Below, in pieces: positions 8,542 to 18,722 of a stretch of 64,000 bases of DNA. This DNA is from an uncultured Tolumonas sp. Its GTDB lineage: Bacteria > Pseudomonadota > Gammaproteobacteria > Enterobacterales > Aeromonadaceae. The notes below the pieces were generated by a model that had not been told where the DNA came from, did no database searches, and worked only from the letters and a program-made list of their open reading frames with translations. The position numbers and the translations under genes are program-made. Location: positions 477,001-541,000 of the forward strand of contig NZ_OY829945.1 in NCBI RefSeq assembly GCF_963556105.2, in the 5' to 3' direction. Within the stretch, counting starts at the first letter, position 1; each line of letters opens with the position of its first letter.

Positions 8542-9963
8542 ATGAAATTAGATCAAGTAAACAGTACTGCGTTGCAAAATCTGCTGAAAAGCACGCAGCG
8601 TAATACAGGCAAAAATGCTCAGGCAGCGACGCAGGCGAATGATGAAGTATCGTTGAGCCATTCCGCAAAATTGGGTAACCGGGTTTTACAATTCTCGTTG
8701 TCACAATCACTCACTATCAATGGTAAAAAATACAACATAGATCAGCAAGATAGCACTGATTCAAACAGCGATAGTTCGTTGTTTGATTTTAAAAAAGTGG
8801 CTGAAAATGTGCTGTCGTTTGTCACTAATACTATCCGGGCCAGTAAGCAAGGTGGAAGTGATGACGAAGCGCTGAAAAAAATGTTAGGTCAGGCCTATAA
8901 AGGGATCGACAAAGGATTCAGTGACGCTCGTAAAGAGCTGGATCAAAATGGTTTGCTGTCTGATCCACTCAAAGAAGGGATCGATAAAAGTTACGATTTG
9001 ATCCAAAAAGGTATGAGTGATTTTGAAAAAGAGCTGTTTGGTAAGACAACTGACAATACAGCTTCTGCCAATACGGAAACAACAGCCAAGACCCCGGTGA
9101 CAACCGAGCAATCAGCGACTGACAAAGTAAAAACCCCGAAAGAGATTGGAAATTCTATTCTGGCGGCCTTTACCGGCCAACAATCAGCCACGTTGGAATT
9201 GACCACGAAAGAAGGGGATAAAATCTCTATTCAGTTCGATGACCAGCAGCAATGGCGTCAGCAGCAAAGTAGTGGTTTGGCGAAAAAAGCACTACAGACT
9301 TATGGCGAGCTGGCTGGCAAAAGTGCGAAGAACAGCGATAGCACCAGCACTAGTAGTTCCGCATTTTATAGCCACACTACACAGTTTAGTTTCAAAGTAG
9401 AGGGCGATCTCAACAGCAGTGAACTGAAATCGATCTCTGATATGGTGAATAAAGTCGGCAGTCTGTCGGACAGTTTCTTTGGCGGTAATATCAGTGATGC
9501 ATTACAACAAGCAAAACAGCTGGATCTCGGTGATGGTCAACTAGCCAGTTTGTCACTGAATTTATACCAGCAGCAGGCCATCGGCTGGCAAGGCAATACA
9601 GATAGTGTCGCCAGCACGAGTTCAACAGACAAACCCGCGGAAAATAACGCCACCGATAATCAGAGCACCGATAATAAAACCGCTGCTACTGATAATACGC
9701 AGGCAGCGAGCGATTTACCGGCGGTGTTTGGCAAGCTGGGCGATTATTTAAAACAATTACAGGCGTTATTTGATCAGATGTCTGCATCGTTTAATCCCGA
9801 TGCGCAGAATAATTTGCAGGGTTGGGTGGCTAAACAACAGCATCCAGAACAATCTAACGATCAAATTGGCCAGTTTGTGAGTTTTAATCAGCATATGCAA
9901 CAGGTGATGGCTGCGTTACAAAATGGCGATCTCCCATCGGCAACGGAACGCACCGCCACCTGA
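8542..9963 (+). CDS. DUF5610-type protein, unknown function
   Basis: A 473-residue soluble protein without a signal peptide. An N-terminal segment (SLSHSAKLGNRVLQFSLSQS) leads to a helical block with FDFKKVAENVLSFVTNTIR and GQAYKGIDKGFSDARKEL (about residues 85-160), which fits DUF5610. A low-complexity Thr/Asn/Asp linker (about 350-395) separates the C-terminal helix-rich part. The start ATG at 8542 has GGAG six bases upstream. Such proteins occur in Vibrio, Shewanella and Aeromonas; no function is known to me. It is monocistronic, ended by a terminator at 9986. Confidence 0.62.
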   Translation: MKLDQVNSTALQNLLKSTQRNTGKNAQAATQANDEVSLSHSAKLGNRVLQFSLSQSLTINGKKYNIDQQDSTDSNSDSSLFDFKKVAENVLSFVTNTIRASKQGGSDDEALKKMLGQAYKGIDKGFSDARKELDQNGLLSDPLKEGIDKSYDLIQKGMSDFEKELFGKTTDNTASANTETTAKTPVTTEQSATDKVKTPKEIGNSILAAFTGQQSATLELTTKEGDKISIQFDDQQQWRQQQSSGLAKKALQTYGELAGKSAKNSDSTSTSSSAFYSHTTQFSFKVEGDLNSSELKSISDMVNKVGSLSDSFFGGNISDALQQAKQLDLGDGQLASLSLNLYQQQAIGWQGNTDSVASTSSTDKPAENNATDNQSTDNKTAATDNTQAASDLPAVFGKLGDYLKQLQALFDQMSASFNPDAQNNLQGWVAKQQHPEQSNDQIGQFVSFNQHMQQVMAALQNGDLPSATERTAT

Positions 9964-9985
9964 ACAGGCGGTTTTTGAATTTGTG

Positions 9986-10018
9986 ATGGCGGATCTAGTA
10001 AGGGGCCGCCATTTTTTG
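9986..10018 (+). terminator. Intrinsic terminator after the DUF5610 gene
   Basis: Stem ATGGCGG (9986-9992) / CCGCCAT (10006-10012) followed by a run of six T residues. Confidence 0.75.
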
Positions 10019-10076
10019 TTAAGCATTCGTAAAATTCGGCTATACACCCAATTCCATGCTCTCTATAATCCGCGAC

Positions 10077-10240
10077 TCTCTGGCGCTTAACCTGCTTAAT
10101 AGGGAATCCGGTGTGAATCCGGAGCTGGCGCGCAGCGGTAATGGGGAACGAAAGCGAACGAGTACTAACTCAGGCACTGCCATTCGGTGGGAAGCCATCG
10201 CCGTAGGACAATATCAGCCCCTAAGCCCGAAGACCTGCCA
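10077..10240 (+). ncRNA. Cobalamin riboswitch (AdoCbl) of btuB
   Basis: The leader upstream of btuB carries the cobalamin aptamer landmarks in order: AGGGAATCCGGTGTGAATCC near 10101-10120, CCGGAGCTG, the GCACTGCCA core near 10171-10180, and the B12 box AAGCCCGAAGACCTGCCA at 10223-10240. Binding of adenosylcobalamin would close the leader and repress btuB translation or transcription. The coordinates of the 5' boundary are approximate. Confidence 0.92.
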
Positions 10241-10309
10241 GAGCAAAATCTGGGTCATATCATCCGATATGACAATTAGGGACCACTACGCGAACTAGGG
10301 ATTGCCCAA

Positions 10310-12163
10310 ATGTCAAAACGACTGACTGCCTCTGTGCTGTCGGCGCTGGTTATTGCTGCGCCAACACACGCTGAAGAATCTACTGGCCTGCCGATCACGG
10401 TCACGGCGACACGCTTTGCCGAACCCACCGCTTCTGTGCTGGCACCGGTAAACATTATTACCCGTAAAGAAATTGAACAGTTACATGCCCGTTCACTGAC
10501 TGATGTGGTGAAAACATTGCCCGGTGTGGAAATGGTTTCTAATGGAGGGCGAGGCCAGCAATCTTCTGTTCTCGTCCGCGGCACTACCTCTGCGGAAACA
10601 CTGGTGTTGATGGATGGTGTGCGCATTAATAGCAGGACTAATGGCGAGACTGATTTCAGCAGCATTCCGCTGAATCAGGTGGAGCGTATCGAATTTATCC
10701 GCGGTGCCCGCGCTTCCGTTTATGGTGCTGATGCCATCGGCGGAGTCATCAATATTATTACCCGTGGTACAACCGGACAGAATAAGCAGACCATCAATGG
10801 CGGTGCCGGTTCACGCGATTATCAGAACCTGAACGGCAGCAGTTCGTTTGATATTAATCCGCAGCAGCATCTGAAGCTGGCCGCCGGTTATGAAACCGAA
10901 GATGGTTACAATACACGTCCGGTTACGGGTGTTAACGATGGTGATAAGCATGGTTTTCTGGGAAATAACGCCATGCTGGATTATCAGAATCAGGTGAATG
11001 ACAACACGAATGTGTTTGGCGCCCTGCACTGGACGCGTAACACATCCCAGAGTGACAGCTCTTATACCGGCCATCATGAGCGGGATGAGACTTGGGACGA
11101 AAATACGAACTATCAGTTAGGGACTAAATACAAAAAAGAACGTTACCAGACTGAACTCAATACCAGCCTGATCAATGACAATATGTATTATTACCCCGAT
11201 ACCATCTCGCGGGAGCAGGCCAATTCTGTTTATCAAACCAGCCAGTATCAAATCAGCTGGTTAAATAATTATCAGGTCACTGATCCGTGGACGGTGGGCA
11301 GCGGTATTGACTGGCATCGCGATGTGTTGAAGTCTGGTTCGCAGTCCTCCGGTTCGGCATTTTTCGATCAGGATAAAGGCCGTGATAACGTTGGGGTCTA
11401 TGCCTTATCGCAATATCACTGGGCGCAGTGGCTGGGTGAACTGAGTGGCCGCACCGATGATAACCAGCAATATGGTCGTCATAACACTTGGCAAGCGGGT
11501 TTGGGTTGGAATTTTGTACCTGAATATCGCTTGAGTACCCGTTATGGCACCGCATTCCGCGCACCAACGTTTAATGATCTTTATACCCCTTATTCTGTGT
11601 CTCCCAATCTGAAGCCAGAAACTTCAAAAAACAGTGAAGTGGCATTGGAAGGCACAACAGCGGGTGTGTTGTGGCGTGTTACCGGTTATCGCAATGATAT
11701 TGACCAGATGATCCAATGGGCTAGTTCTGATCCGACGGACCCTTACGCGATGTGGTTCCCTGAAAATGTGGGCCGCGCTCGTATCAAAGGCGTGGAACTG
11801 GAAGCGGAGTTTGCTACTGGTTGGTTAAATCACAAAATCAGTGCTGATTTCAAAGATGCGCAGGATCTGGAAAATGATACGCCATTGGCTCGCCGAGCTA
11901 AGCGCAACTACAAATGGACTGGTTCTGCGAACTGGGAAAAATGGGATTCCTCACTGACGGGTCAATATCAGAGTGAACGCTTTGATAACTCAGCCCGATT
12001 AGCGCCATATAGCTTATGGGATGCGGCAGTGGGTTATCATGTCTTACCGCAACTGCGTATTGGCGGTCGTGTTGATAACCTGTTTGATAAAGACTACACC
12101 GTTGCTTCTGGCTATGCGACACCAGAACGTAGTTATTACCTTGATTTCAGTTATCAGATGTAA
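10310..12163 (+). CDS. btuB: Vitamin B12 TonB-dependent outer-membrane receptor BtuB
   Basis: A 617-residue outer-membrane receptor for cobalamin. A signal peptide (residues 1-21, ending THA) is followed by a TonB box PITVTATRF (about 28-36), a plug domain with LPGVEMVSNGGRGQQSS and VLVRGTTSAETLVLMDGVR (about 70-105), IEFIRGARASVYGADAIGGV (about 126-145) and a 22-strand beta barrel ending in the aromatic-rich YLDFSYQM. The cobalamin riboswitch directly upstream identifies the substrate. Length fits BtuB (about 614). Confidence 0.94.
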   Translation: MSKRLTASVLSALVIAAPTHAEESTGLPITVTATRFAEPTASVLAPVNIITRKEIEQLHARSLTDVVKTLPGVEMVSNGGRGQQSSVLVRGTTSAETLVLMDGVRINSRTNGETDFSSIPLNQVERIEFIRGARASVYGADAIGGVINIITRGTTGQNKQTINGGAGSRDYQNLNGSSSFDINPQQHLKLAAGYETEDGYNTRPVTGVNDGDKHGFLGNNAMLDYQNQVNDNTNVFGALHWTRNTSQSDSSYTGHHERDETWDENTNYQLGTKYKKERYQTELNTSLINDNMYYYPDTISREQANSVYQTSQYQISWLNNYQVTDPWTVGSGIDWHRDVLKSGSQSSGSAFFDQDKGRDNVGVYALSQYHWAQWLGELSGRTDDNQQYGRHNTWQAGLGWNFVPEYRLSTRYGTAFRAPTFNDLYTPYSVSPNLKPETSKNSEVALEGTTAGVLWRVTGYRNDIDQMIQWASSDPTDPYAMWFPENVGRARIKGVELEAEFATGWLNHKISADFKDAQDLENDTPLARRAKRNYKWTGSANWEKWDSSLTGQYQSERFDNSARLAPYSLWDAAVGYHVLPQLRIGGRVDNLFDKDYTVASGYATPERSYYLDFSYQM

Positions 12164-12189
12164 TTTGTTCTCGCATTAAGAGCACAATA

Positions 12190-12222
12190 AAAAAGGGTTC
12201 GCATTGCTGCGAACCCTTTTTG
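12190..12222. terminator. Bidirectional terminator between btuB and speA
   Basis: Perfect 9-bp stem GGGTTCGCA / TGCGAACCC (12195-12203, 12208-12216) flanked by A5 and T5, between two convergent genes. Confidence 0.88.
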
Positions 12223-12252
12223 TTTATCTGATTGCCTTATTATCCGAAAAAG

Positions 12253-14160
12253 TTATTCATCTTCCAGATACGCATAACCTTGCAGACCGGCTTCCAGCTC
12301 TTCCAGCAACTCTTTACGAGTTTCTGCGCTCAGTGATGGGTGTTCAACCAGTTTTTGATAATCACGACGAATGACGGATGTATCGATGTTGACGTAACGC
12401 AGCAGGTTATCGACATTATCGCCTTTGATAATGTTGGTGATTACGGCTTCGCCATTGTCGTTCAGTGTTACTTCCGCACTGTGCGTATCACCAAACAGAT
12501 TGTGCAAGTCGCCCAGAATTTCCTGATAAGCACCAACCAGGAAGAAACCCATATAGCTGGTTTGTTCCGGGTCGATTTCCGGCATTGGCAGCGTACTTTC
12601 GATGCCGACGCCATCCACATACTCTTTAATCGTACCGTCAGAATCACAGGTGATATCCATGATTACACCACGGCGGGTTGGTTGTTGATCCAGCCCGCTT
12701 AATGGCATGATTGGGAAGATCTGGTCGATCCCCCAGGCATCTGGCAGGGATTGGAACAATGAGAAATTAACGAAACATTTATCGGCCAGCTTCTCATTCA
12801 ATTCATCCTGCAGATTCCGATGCATGCGGTTGATTGGGTTCAGCATGTCTTTCAGTTTCAGACACAGATTAAGGTGCAGATCTTCCGCCCAGGCGCGCTG
12901 TTGTAAACTCAGCAGGCCCAGCGTGTATTGCGTATGCACGTCAGCCAAATCAGACACCGAATCGTGGAAGATTTCCAGCAAGCCTGGATCTTCTTTGTCA
13001 TGCAGCTCATTCCAGCTGTCCCACATGTTTTGCAGTAACAGTGGTGCGTCAGTATCTGGTGCTTCCGGTGGGAAAGTTGGCAACTGGCTTTCCATGCCGA
13101 CGATATTGGAGATCAGCACGGCGTGATGTGCGGTAATTGCCCGACCGGATTCACTGATGATCATCGGGTGTGGCAGGTCGAACTCTTCGCACACATCACC
13201 GATGCCCCAGACTACGTTATTAGCGTATTCGCGCAGGTTGTAGTTTGCCGAGCAATGGCTTTGCGAACGTGAGCCTTCGTAATCGACACCCAGACCACCG
13301 CCGACGTCGACCACTTCAATGTTGGCACCCAGTTGACGCAGTTCGGCATAGAAACGACCACATTCGCGGATACCGCCCTGAATATCACGGATATTGGCGA
13401 TCTGAGAACCTAAGTGGAAATGCACTAACTGCAGACAATCGAGTTTGTTGGCTTCACGCAGACGTTCGACCAGACGCAGAATTTGTGCTGCATTCAGACC
13501 AAATTTCGATTTAGCACCACCGCTGGATTGCCATTTACCCGAGCCTTGTGCTGCCAAGCGCGCACGCACACCGATACGCGGTGTGATATTCAGCCGTGCG
13601 GCTTCATCGAGGATCAGCTCCAGCTCGGAAGGTTTTTCCACCACGATATACACATGATGGCCGAGCAGCGAGCCGAGCAGCGCATGACGGACGTATTCAC
13701 GGTCTTTATAACCGTTACAGACAATCACCGAGCCCTGGTCATGGTGATGTGACAACACCGCTAATAATTCTGGTTTCGAACCGGCTTCCAGACCCAAAGC
13801 CGGTTTATCGGCAAACGCACGAGTGACCGATTCGATCACCTGATTTTGCTGGTTTACTTTGATCGGGTAAACGCATTGGTAACGGCCTTTGTAGCCGTAA
13901 CTTTGGATCGCTTGTTCGAACGCACCAAACAGCGCATTAATACGGGTTTTGATGATGTCGGGGAAACGCAACAAGACCGGAGCGGCATAACCTTGTTCGC
14001 GTAATTGTTCGATGATATCAACCAGCGCAATTTTACAATCCAGACGGGTTTTGTCTGGCGTCACCATGACACGGCCTTGTTCATCAATATGAAAAAAACC
14101 AGCTCCCCAATAGGGTACGTTATACAGTTTTAGGGCATCAGTGGTAGACCAGTTTGCCAT
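12253..14160 (-). CDS. speA: Biosynthetic arginine decarboxylase SpeA
   Basis: A 635-residue PLP-dependent enzyme of the alanine-racemase-like (fold III) decarboxylases that converts arginine to agmatine for putrescine synthesis. The PLP-lysine motif YPIKVNQQNQV is at about residues 98-108, followed by GLEAGSKPELLAVL, the HFHLGSQIANI segment (about 245-255) and VVDVGGGLGVDYEGS (about 282-296). Length and ends (MANWST...YAYLEDE) match SpeA (about 630-658). A good AAGGAA site precedes the start. Divergent from nothing; a 330-bp leader lies upstream. Confidence 0.96.
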   Translation of the reverse strand: MANWSTTDALKLYNVPYWGAGFFHIDEQGRVMVTPDKTRLDCKIALVDIIEQLREQGYAAPVLLRFPDIIKTRINALFGAFEQAIQSYGYKGRYQCVYPIKVNQQNQVIESVTRAFADKPALGLEAGSKPELLAVLSHHHDQGSVIVCNGYKDREYVRHALLGSLLGHHVYIVVEKPSELELILDEAARLNITPRIGVRARLAAQGSGKWQSSGGAKSKFGLNAAQILRLVERLREANKLDCLQLVHFHLGSQIANIRDIQGGIRECGRFYAELRQLGANIEVVDVGGGLGVDYEGSRSQSHCSANYNLREYANNVVWGIGDVCEEFDLPHPMIISESGRAITAHHAVLISNIVGMESQLPTFPPEAPDTDAPLLLQNMWDSWNELHDKEDPGLLEIFHDSVSDLADVHTQYTLGLLSLQQRAWAEDLHLNLCLKLKDMLNPINRMHRNLQDELNEKLADKCFVNFSLFQSLPDAWGIDQIFPIMPLSGLDQQPTRRGVIMDITCDSDGTIKEYVDGVGIESTLPMPEIDPEQTSYMGFFLVGAYQEILGDLHNLFGDTHSAEVTLNDNGEAVITNIIKGDNVDNLLRYVNIDTSVIRRDYQKLVEHPSLSAETRKELLEELEAGLQGYAYLEDE

Positions 14161-14490
14161 GGCGGTTCCTTAGGTCAAATCAACAATAATCACGTTGTAG
14201 TATGTAACGTGTTCGTGTCAGCAGCATGGCAGTGTTTCTGTTGCGCTCATCTGATCGCCGCGTATTTTATGCGTAATGTCTGAGGGATAAACCTTTTTTT
14301 ACGACAGCGGTGAGACTCAAAAGGGGTGGTTTGATTGACTATGAGTTAAGTGTGAATAAAAAGTCAGATCTCGCAAGGTATTGCTGCTATTCATGCAAAA
14401 AAAAGTTGGAACAACACCGCGAAAAGCAGAAAGAAACAGGCTGTTTTTGTATCAAAACAACCTGAAGAAATAAACGGTCTTGCTGCGCAG
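14161..14490. other. Intergenic region upstream of speA
   Basis: These 330 bases hold no gene that I can support. They should carry the speA promoter (minus strand). At 14440-14466 there is an imperfect stem (CAGG...CCTG with A4/T4 inside) which on the minus strand is followed by TTTCTTT and may terminate nrdG transcription. Confidence 0.45.
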
Positions 14491-14973
14491 TTACGCGCGA
14501 TCTTGTTCTGGTCGTAAGTAATGCACAATTTGATTGCTGCTGCCACGCCAGACTAACGAAGGGTCAGCTAACCCTTGTTCAAATTTACCATCAATCAGCA
14601 CGTCGATCAGTGCCACGATTTCCTGCTGACGAGGTGATAATTCTGCTAACAGATAACCTGTCCACATCCAGATATCTTTGCCCGGACATTCGGCACGCAC
14701 GCGTTGCACCAGAGCCAGAACATCAGCCTGATTGGCCGGATGCAGTGGATCACCACCAGACAGGGTTAGCCCACGGCGTTTGATCGCCTCATCATTCAGA
14801 TCGGCGATGATGCGATCGGCCATGTCTGCAGTAAACGGGTGGCCGGAATCAACCCGCCAAGTCGATTGGTTGTAACAGCCGCGACATTGATGTTCACAGC
14901 CGGAGACAAATAATGTGCAGCGCGTACCAGGGCCGTTCACGACATCGATAGGGTAATACTGATGATAAAACAT
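14491..14973 (-). CDS. nrdG: Anaerobic ribonucleotide-reductase activating protein NrdG
   Basis: A 160-residue radical-SAM enzyme that installs the glycyl radical on NrdD. The [4Fe-4S] motif CEHQCRGC at about residues 26-33 follows NGPGTRCTLFVSG, and LSGGDPLHPAN at about 77-87 is the SAM-binding GGDPL segment. Length fits E. coli NrdG (154). In many genomes nrdG directly follows nrdD, but here the upstream gene is a carbonic anhydrase, so nrdD must lie elsewhere. Confidence 0.94.
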   Translation of the reverse strand: MFYHQYYPIDVVNGPGTRCTLFVSGCEHQCRGCYNQSTWRVDSGHPFTADMADRIIADLNDEAIKRRGLTLSGGDPLHPANQADVLALVQRVRAECPGKDIWMWTGYLLAELSPRQQEIVALIDVLIDGKFEQGLADPSLVWRGSSNQIVHYLRPEQDRA

Positions 14974-15068
14974 GATGGCGGATTCCTGATTTGTTGCTGA
15001 TGTTGCTCACCATACTCGGCAAGCCAATAAAAATCAAAGTGCAAAAAACAGGGGTATTTCCAAGGAAC

Positions 15069-15092
15069 GCCTCTTCCCAAACAGGAAGAGGC
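15069..15092 (-). terminator. Possible weak terminator between cah and nrdG
   Basis: Perfect 9-bp stem GCCTCTTCC / GGAAGAGGC with a 6-base loop just after the carbonic anhydrase gene. On the minus strand it is not followed by a clean T run, so it may act as an attenuator or mRNA stabiliser. Confidence 0.4.
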
Positions 15093-15102
15093 TTATGCAA
15101 AA

Positions 15103-15837
15103 TTACTCGAGAATTTCGCGGGCGTTCACCGCTTGTAGTGGGCGATTGTTGTCGTGGCCCATGACTTTTTTGAACGCATCAATTTGTGCTTTAGACACAA
15201 ATACTGGTTTCTTCATCACGATCCAACGAACGCCTTCGGTGCAAGGCGGGGTGGTCAGTGAACCGCTGAAACGGTAATAAGCATGGTTTTTTGGCAGCAG
15301 ATCCAACGCATTATGAGCTGGCGTCAGAGCGATTTTATCGCCTTCTTTAGCTGGCAAATGGGCCCACAAATTTTCTAACACTGGGTTAGCCTTGCCTTCT
15401 TTGAACATTACCGCAACAACGGCCAGATTACCGTTTTTATCCGCGTGAACGAAATGACCTTCCAGCGGGTAAGACTCGCCTTTGATTTCATTTTCACTAG
15501 GGGCATGGAAATGGAATTGCTTCAGTTCATATTCGACGCCTTCGATCACCACATTGCTACCAGCATCGTAAACGACCTGAACGGTATGGCCGTTATTCAG
15601 GATCTGGCTGCCACCCACTTTATAGTTAAATTTCAGGGGTTTTAGGTCAGCTTTGATGAAGCCAGTCAGGTTAACCGGAGTCTGGTTTTTACCCGCACAG
15701 GCACCAAATTCAGGGGTCAATTTAGCCCAGTTTTCTGGCCCTTTATCACCACTGTAATCCCAGTGAACGTGTTGTTCGGCAGCGAAAGCAGAACAGGAGG
15801 CAAATAACATAGCAGCACAGAGCAGATTTTTTTTCAT
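15103..15837 (-). CDS. cah: Periplasmic alpha-class carbonic anhydrase
   Basis: A 244-residue enzyme for reversible CO2 hydration, exported by a signal peptide (residues 1-19, AFA cut). Zinc ligands are visible: the HFH of QFHFHAPSEN (about residues 107-113) and the final His of LEGHFVHAD (about 124-132). NNGHTVQV and LTTPPCTEGVRW (about 194-205) are typical of the alpha class. Two conserved Cys (in FGACAGKNQ and PPCTEG) likely form a disulfide. Single gene with its own leader. Confidence 0.93.
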   Translation of the reverse strand: MKKNLLCAAMLFASCSAFAAEQHVHWDYSGDKGPENWAKLTPEFGACAGKNQTPVNLTGFIKADLKPLKFNYKVGGSQILNNGHTVQVVYDAGSNVVIEGVEYELKQFHFHAPSENEIKGESYPLEGHFVHADKNGNLAVVAVMFKEGKANPVLENLWAHLPAKEGDKIALTPAHNALDLLPKNHAYYRFSGSLTTPPCTEGVRWIVMKKPVFVSKAQIDAFKKVMGHDNNRPLQAVNAREILE

Positions 15838-15947
15838 GTGAAGATCCCGAATGAATAATAAACCAGAAAAACAGCGCCTTTTGAGGCGCGTTAGTATAAC
15901 CCTAGTTAAAGCATGGTTTTGTAACTAAATGTAGTCGGCCTGATGGA

Positions 15948-16901
15948 TCAGCGTTCTTCGCCGGGTTTATACAAAAATTGCGTGCCATCGGGACGGGATT
16001 TAAAGCGACGGTGTAACCACATATATTGCGCCGGGGCTTTGCGTACGGCAGTCTCCAGCACTTGATTACTGCGGGTGGCATCGGCGATATCGTCACCAGT
16101 GGGGTAACCCTGCAAAGGCGCTTCAATAATCAGCTGATAACCACCTTTGGGCAGACGAATATTGTAGCAGGGCAGTACGACGGTATTTTTTACCCGCGCC
16201 AGTGTTGATGTGCCAGTGATGGTTGCAGCATCACTGACGCCCAAGAACGGCACAAACACGCTGGCATGATGACCATAATCATGATCAGGTGCATACCAAA
16301 GCGCTTCGCCTTGGCGCAGGGCTTTGATCATGCCTTTAACATCAAGGCGGTTTACCAGATATTTGTTACTTTTACAGCGGCCAGTGTATTGCGCATATTC
16401 CAGCACCGGATTTTTGTTTGGCCGATAGACGCCGACACCCGGGCGCAACATACCAAACATCCGGGCATTCAGTTCCAACGTCATAAAATGAGCAGATAAC
16501 AACAGCATGCCCTGACCATTTGCCACGGCTTGTTCGACATGTTCGGCGCCGACTACCTGCATGATCTTGCGGATCCGGCGATCAGGCCAAAACCAGGCGA
16601 TGCCAGTCTCAAAAATACCGCGACCCACGTTGGCAAAATTTTCCCGGATCTGTTGCTCGCGTGTCGCCTCATCCCATTCCGGAAAAGCCAGCAGCAGGTT
16701 CTTGCGGGCAATTGCCACTCGGCGCGGCAGGATCTTCATGGATAACCAACCTAATGCAGCACCCAGTTGCATAAGCACAGGGTAGGGTAGTTGCACGATC
16801 AGCCAAAGCAGTGCTTGGCTGAACCATTGCGGCCAGTAGCGCGGATGAAACAGAGCAGCCGTCAGACGTGGGGCTGAGTCGGGTAATGGTGTCGCTCGCA
16901 T
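15948..16901 (-). CDS. lpxL: Kdo2-lipid IVA acyltransferase LpxL
   Basis: A 317-residue inner-membrane acyltransferase of the late lipid A pathway that adds the secondary lauroyl (or similar) chain. It has an N-terminal membrane segment (about 25-45), the catalytic HFMTLE (HX4E type) at about residues 138-143, RPNKNP (about 160) and the C-terminal MWLHRRFKSRPDG typical of LpxL/LpxP. LpxP, which uses palmitoleate, cannot be excluded from sequence. No ribosome site stands out at the start. An ERIC repeat lies just upstream. Confidence 0.85.
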   Translation of the reverse strand: MRATPLPDSAPRLTAALFHPRYWPQWFSQALLWLIVQLPYPVLMQLGAALGWLSMKILPRRVAIARKNLLLAFPEWDEATREQQIRENFANVGRGIFETGIAWFWPDRRIRKIMQVVGAEHVEQAVANGQGMLLLSAHFMTLELNARMFGMLRPGVGVYRPNKNPVLEYAQYTGRCKSNKYLVNRLDVKGMIKALRQGEALWYAPDHDYGHHASVFVPFLGVSDAATITGTSTLARVKNTVVLPCYNIRLPKGGYQLIIEAPLQGYPTGDDIADATRSNQVLETAVRKAPAQYMWLHRRFKSRPDGTQFLYKPGEER

Positions 16902-16918
16902 AACAGATGACCAGTGAA

Positions 16919-17043
16919 TATACCTTCGTACTTGAAGTTGCCGCGTCGTTGACGGCGTTCACTCATCCCAATCACATAGTCTATCTATGCTCATGGGGAT
17001 TCGCTCACTTGTCGCCTTGCTGCAACGCCAATTACTTTGGGTA
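16919..17043 (-). repeat. ERIC-type palindromic repeat, copy A
   Basis: About 125 bp, almost entirely self-complementary, with the ERIC core (reverse complement of GCGAATCCCCATGAGCATAG and a matching ATTGGGGTGAG arm) and ends TATACC / GGGTA. It lies between lpxL and hldE and is related to copies at 20000, 26254 and 58797. Confidence 0.9.
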
Positions 17044-17159
17044 GTAGGTTAAAAGAAGATAAAAACCCCATCAGTTTAGCAAATGGCGGTCTGGGTGGCG
17101 AATAGCTGTTTGGGCTGTGATAAACTGCGCCGCATTCAAGTCAGTATCGAGTGAACACT

Positions 17160-18605
17160 ATGACTATGCGCATTACCTTACCTGATTTTTCTGCTGCCCG
17201 CGTGTTAGTGGTGGGTGACATTATGCTGGATCGCTATTGGAGCGGCCCGACACGCCGTATTTCACCCGAAGCACCGGTGCCGGTGGTGAAGGTTGAAAAA
17301 AATGAAGATCGTCCGGGCGGTGCGGCCAACGTAGCTTTAAACATCGCTGCGTTAGGTGGGCAAACCACATTACTGGGTTTTGTTGGTCAGGACGAAGCGG
17401 CCGATTGTCTGGAAGCGAAACTGGCTGGTCATAAGGTGAACTCTGATCTGGTGAAAGTTGCCGATCTGCCGACCATCACCAAATTGCGTATTCTCAGCGG
17501 TAATCAGCAGTTGATCCGTCTGGATTTTGAAGACTCGTTCTCTACCGCCGACCCTGCGCCATTATTGGCAAAACTGGATGCGGCATTGCCGAATTTTAAT
17601 GTTTTGATCCTGTCGGATTACGCGAAAGGGGCATTGACCTGTGTGCGTGACATCATCCAGCTGGCGCGTAAACACCAGGTGCCGGTACTGATTGACCCGA
17701 AAGGCACTAGCTTTGAAAAATACCGTGGTGCAACACTTATTAAGCCGAACATGCTGGAATTTGAAACCATTGTTGGCAAAGTGAAAGACGAAGAAGATTT
17801 GATCGCTAAAGGCCAGGCCTTACTGCAAGAGCTGGATCTGGAAGCTTTGCTGGTGACGCGTTCTGAGCACGGTATGTTGCTGCTGCGTAAAAATGGGGCG
17901 GTGTTAACACTGCATACGCAAGCGCGGGAAGTGTTTGATGTCACCGGTGCTGGCGACACAGTAGTTGGCTCATTAGCCACCGCGCTGTCAGCCGGTAAAT
18001 CACTGGAAGAAGCTTGTGCCATTGCCAACAGTGCAGCCGGGGTCGTGGTCGCCAAGCTGGGTACCTCAACGGTCAGCCCGCAAGAGCTGGCGCAGGCACT
18101 GCATGAACATAGCAGCACTGAGCAGGCATTTGGCGTAATGAGTGAAGCCGAGCTAAAAACTGCTGTATTAGCCGCTCGTCGTCGCGGTGAGAAGATCGTG
18201 ATGACCAATGGTTGTTTCGACATTCTGCATGCCGGTCATGTCTCTTATCTGAAAGCGGCGCATAAACTGGGCGATCGACTGATCGTGGCGGTGAATACCG
18301 ATGCGTCGGTGCGTCGTCTGAAAGGTGAAAAACGCCCGATTGTGCCGGAAGATCAACGGATGGCGGTATTGGCCGGTCTGGATTCAGTCGACTGGGTGGT
18401 GCCATTTAGCGAAGATACCCCCCAACGCGTGATTGCCGCGATCCTGCCGGATCTGCTGGTCAAAGGTGGTGATTATCAGCCACAAGATATTGCCGGTTAT
18501 GCCGAAGTCACTGCCAACGGTGGCGAAGTGCGGGTGTTGCACTTTGAAGACGGTTGTTCCACCAGCAATATCGTGAAAACTATCATCGAACGCGAATGTA
18601 AATAA
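17160..18605 (+). CDS. hldE: Bifunctional heptose 7-phosphate kinase / heptose 1-phosphate adenylyltransferase
   Basis: A 481-residue cytoplasmic enzyme of ADP-heptose synthesis for LPS core. Residues 1-320 are a PfkB-type kinase ([17 protein letters not shown] near 54, the [11 protein letters not shown] catalytic loop near 260). Residues about 345-481 are a cytidylyltransferase-like domain with [16 protein letters not shown] (HIGH-like HAGH). Three in-frame starts are close (GTG 17151, ATG 17160, ATG 17166). The last aligns with the E. coli start, but 17160 has GAGTG at good spacing. Monocistronic. Confidence 0.95.
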   Translation: MTMRITLPDFSAARVLVVGDIMLDRYWSGPTRRISPEAPVPVVKVEKNEDRPGGAANVALNIAALGGQTTLLGFVGQDEAADCLEAKLAGHKVNSDLVKVADLPTITKLRILSGNQQLIRLDFEDSFSTADPAPLLAKLDAALPNFNVLILSDYAKGALTCVRDIIQLARKHQVPVLIDPKGTSFEKYRGATLIKPNMLEFETIVGKVKDEEDLIAKGQALLQELDLEALLVTRSEHGMLLLRKNGAVLTLHTQAREVFDVTGAGDTVVGSLATALSAGKSLEEACAIANSAAGVVVAKLGTSTVSPQELAQALHEHSSTEQAFGVMSEAELKTAVLAARRRGEKIVMTNGCFDILHAGHVSYLKAAHKLGDRLIVAVNTDASVRRLKGEKRPIVPEDQRMAVLAGLDSVDWVVPFSEDTPQRVIAAILPDLLVKGGDYQPQDIAGYAEVTANGGEVRVLHFEDGCSTSNIVKTIIERECK

Positions 18606-18722
18606 ACCTGTACGACATCCTGTTCCAGTGGGGCAGGATGTCGCAATTTGTCACACTTGTGGCATAGCTTTGCCAATTCTCGTTGCTTAACTAAAGATAT
18701 TCTAATTCAACGGATATCTTTT

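Noticed and set aside
16919-17043. ERIC repeats considered as CRISPR repeats or att sites
   Set aside because: They are widely separated, single, self-complementary and do not bound any inserted segment.
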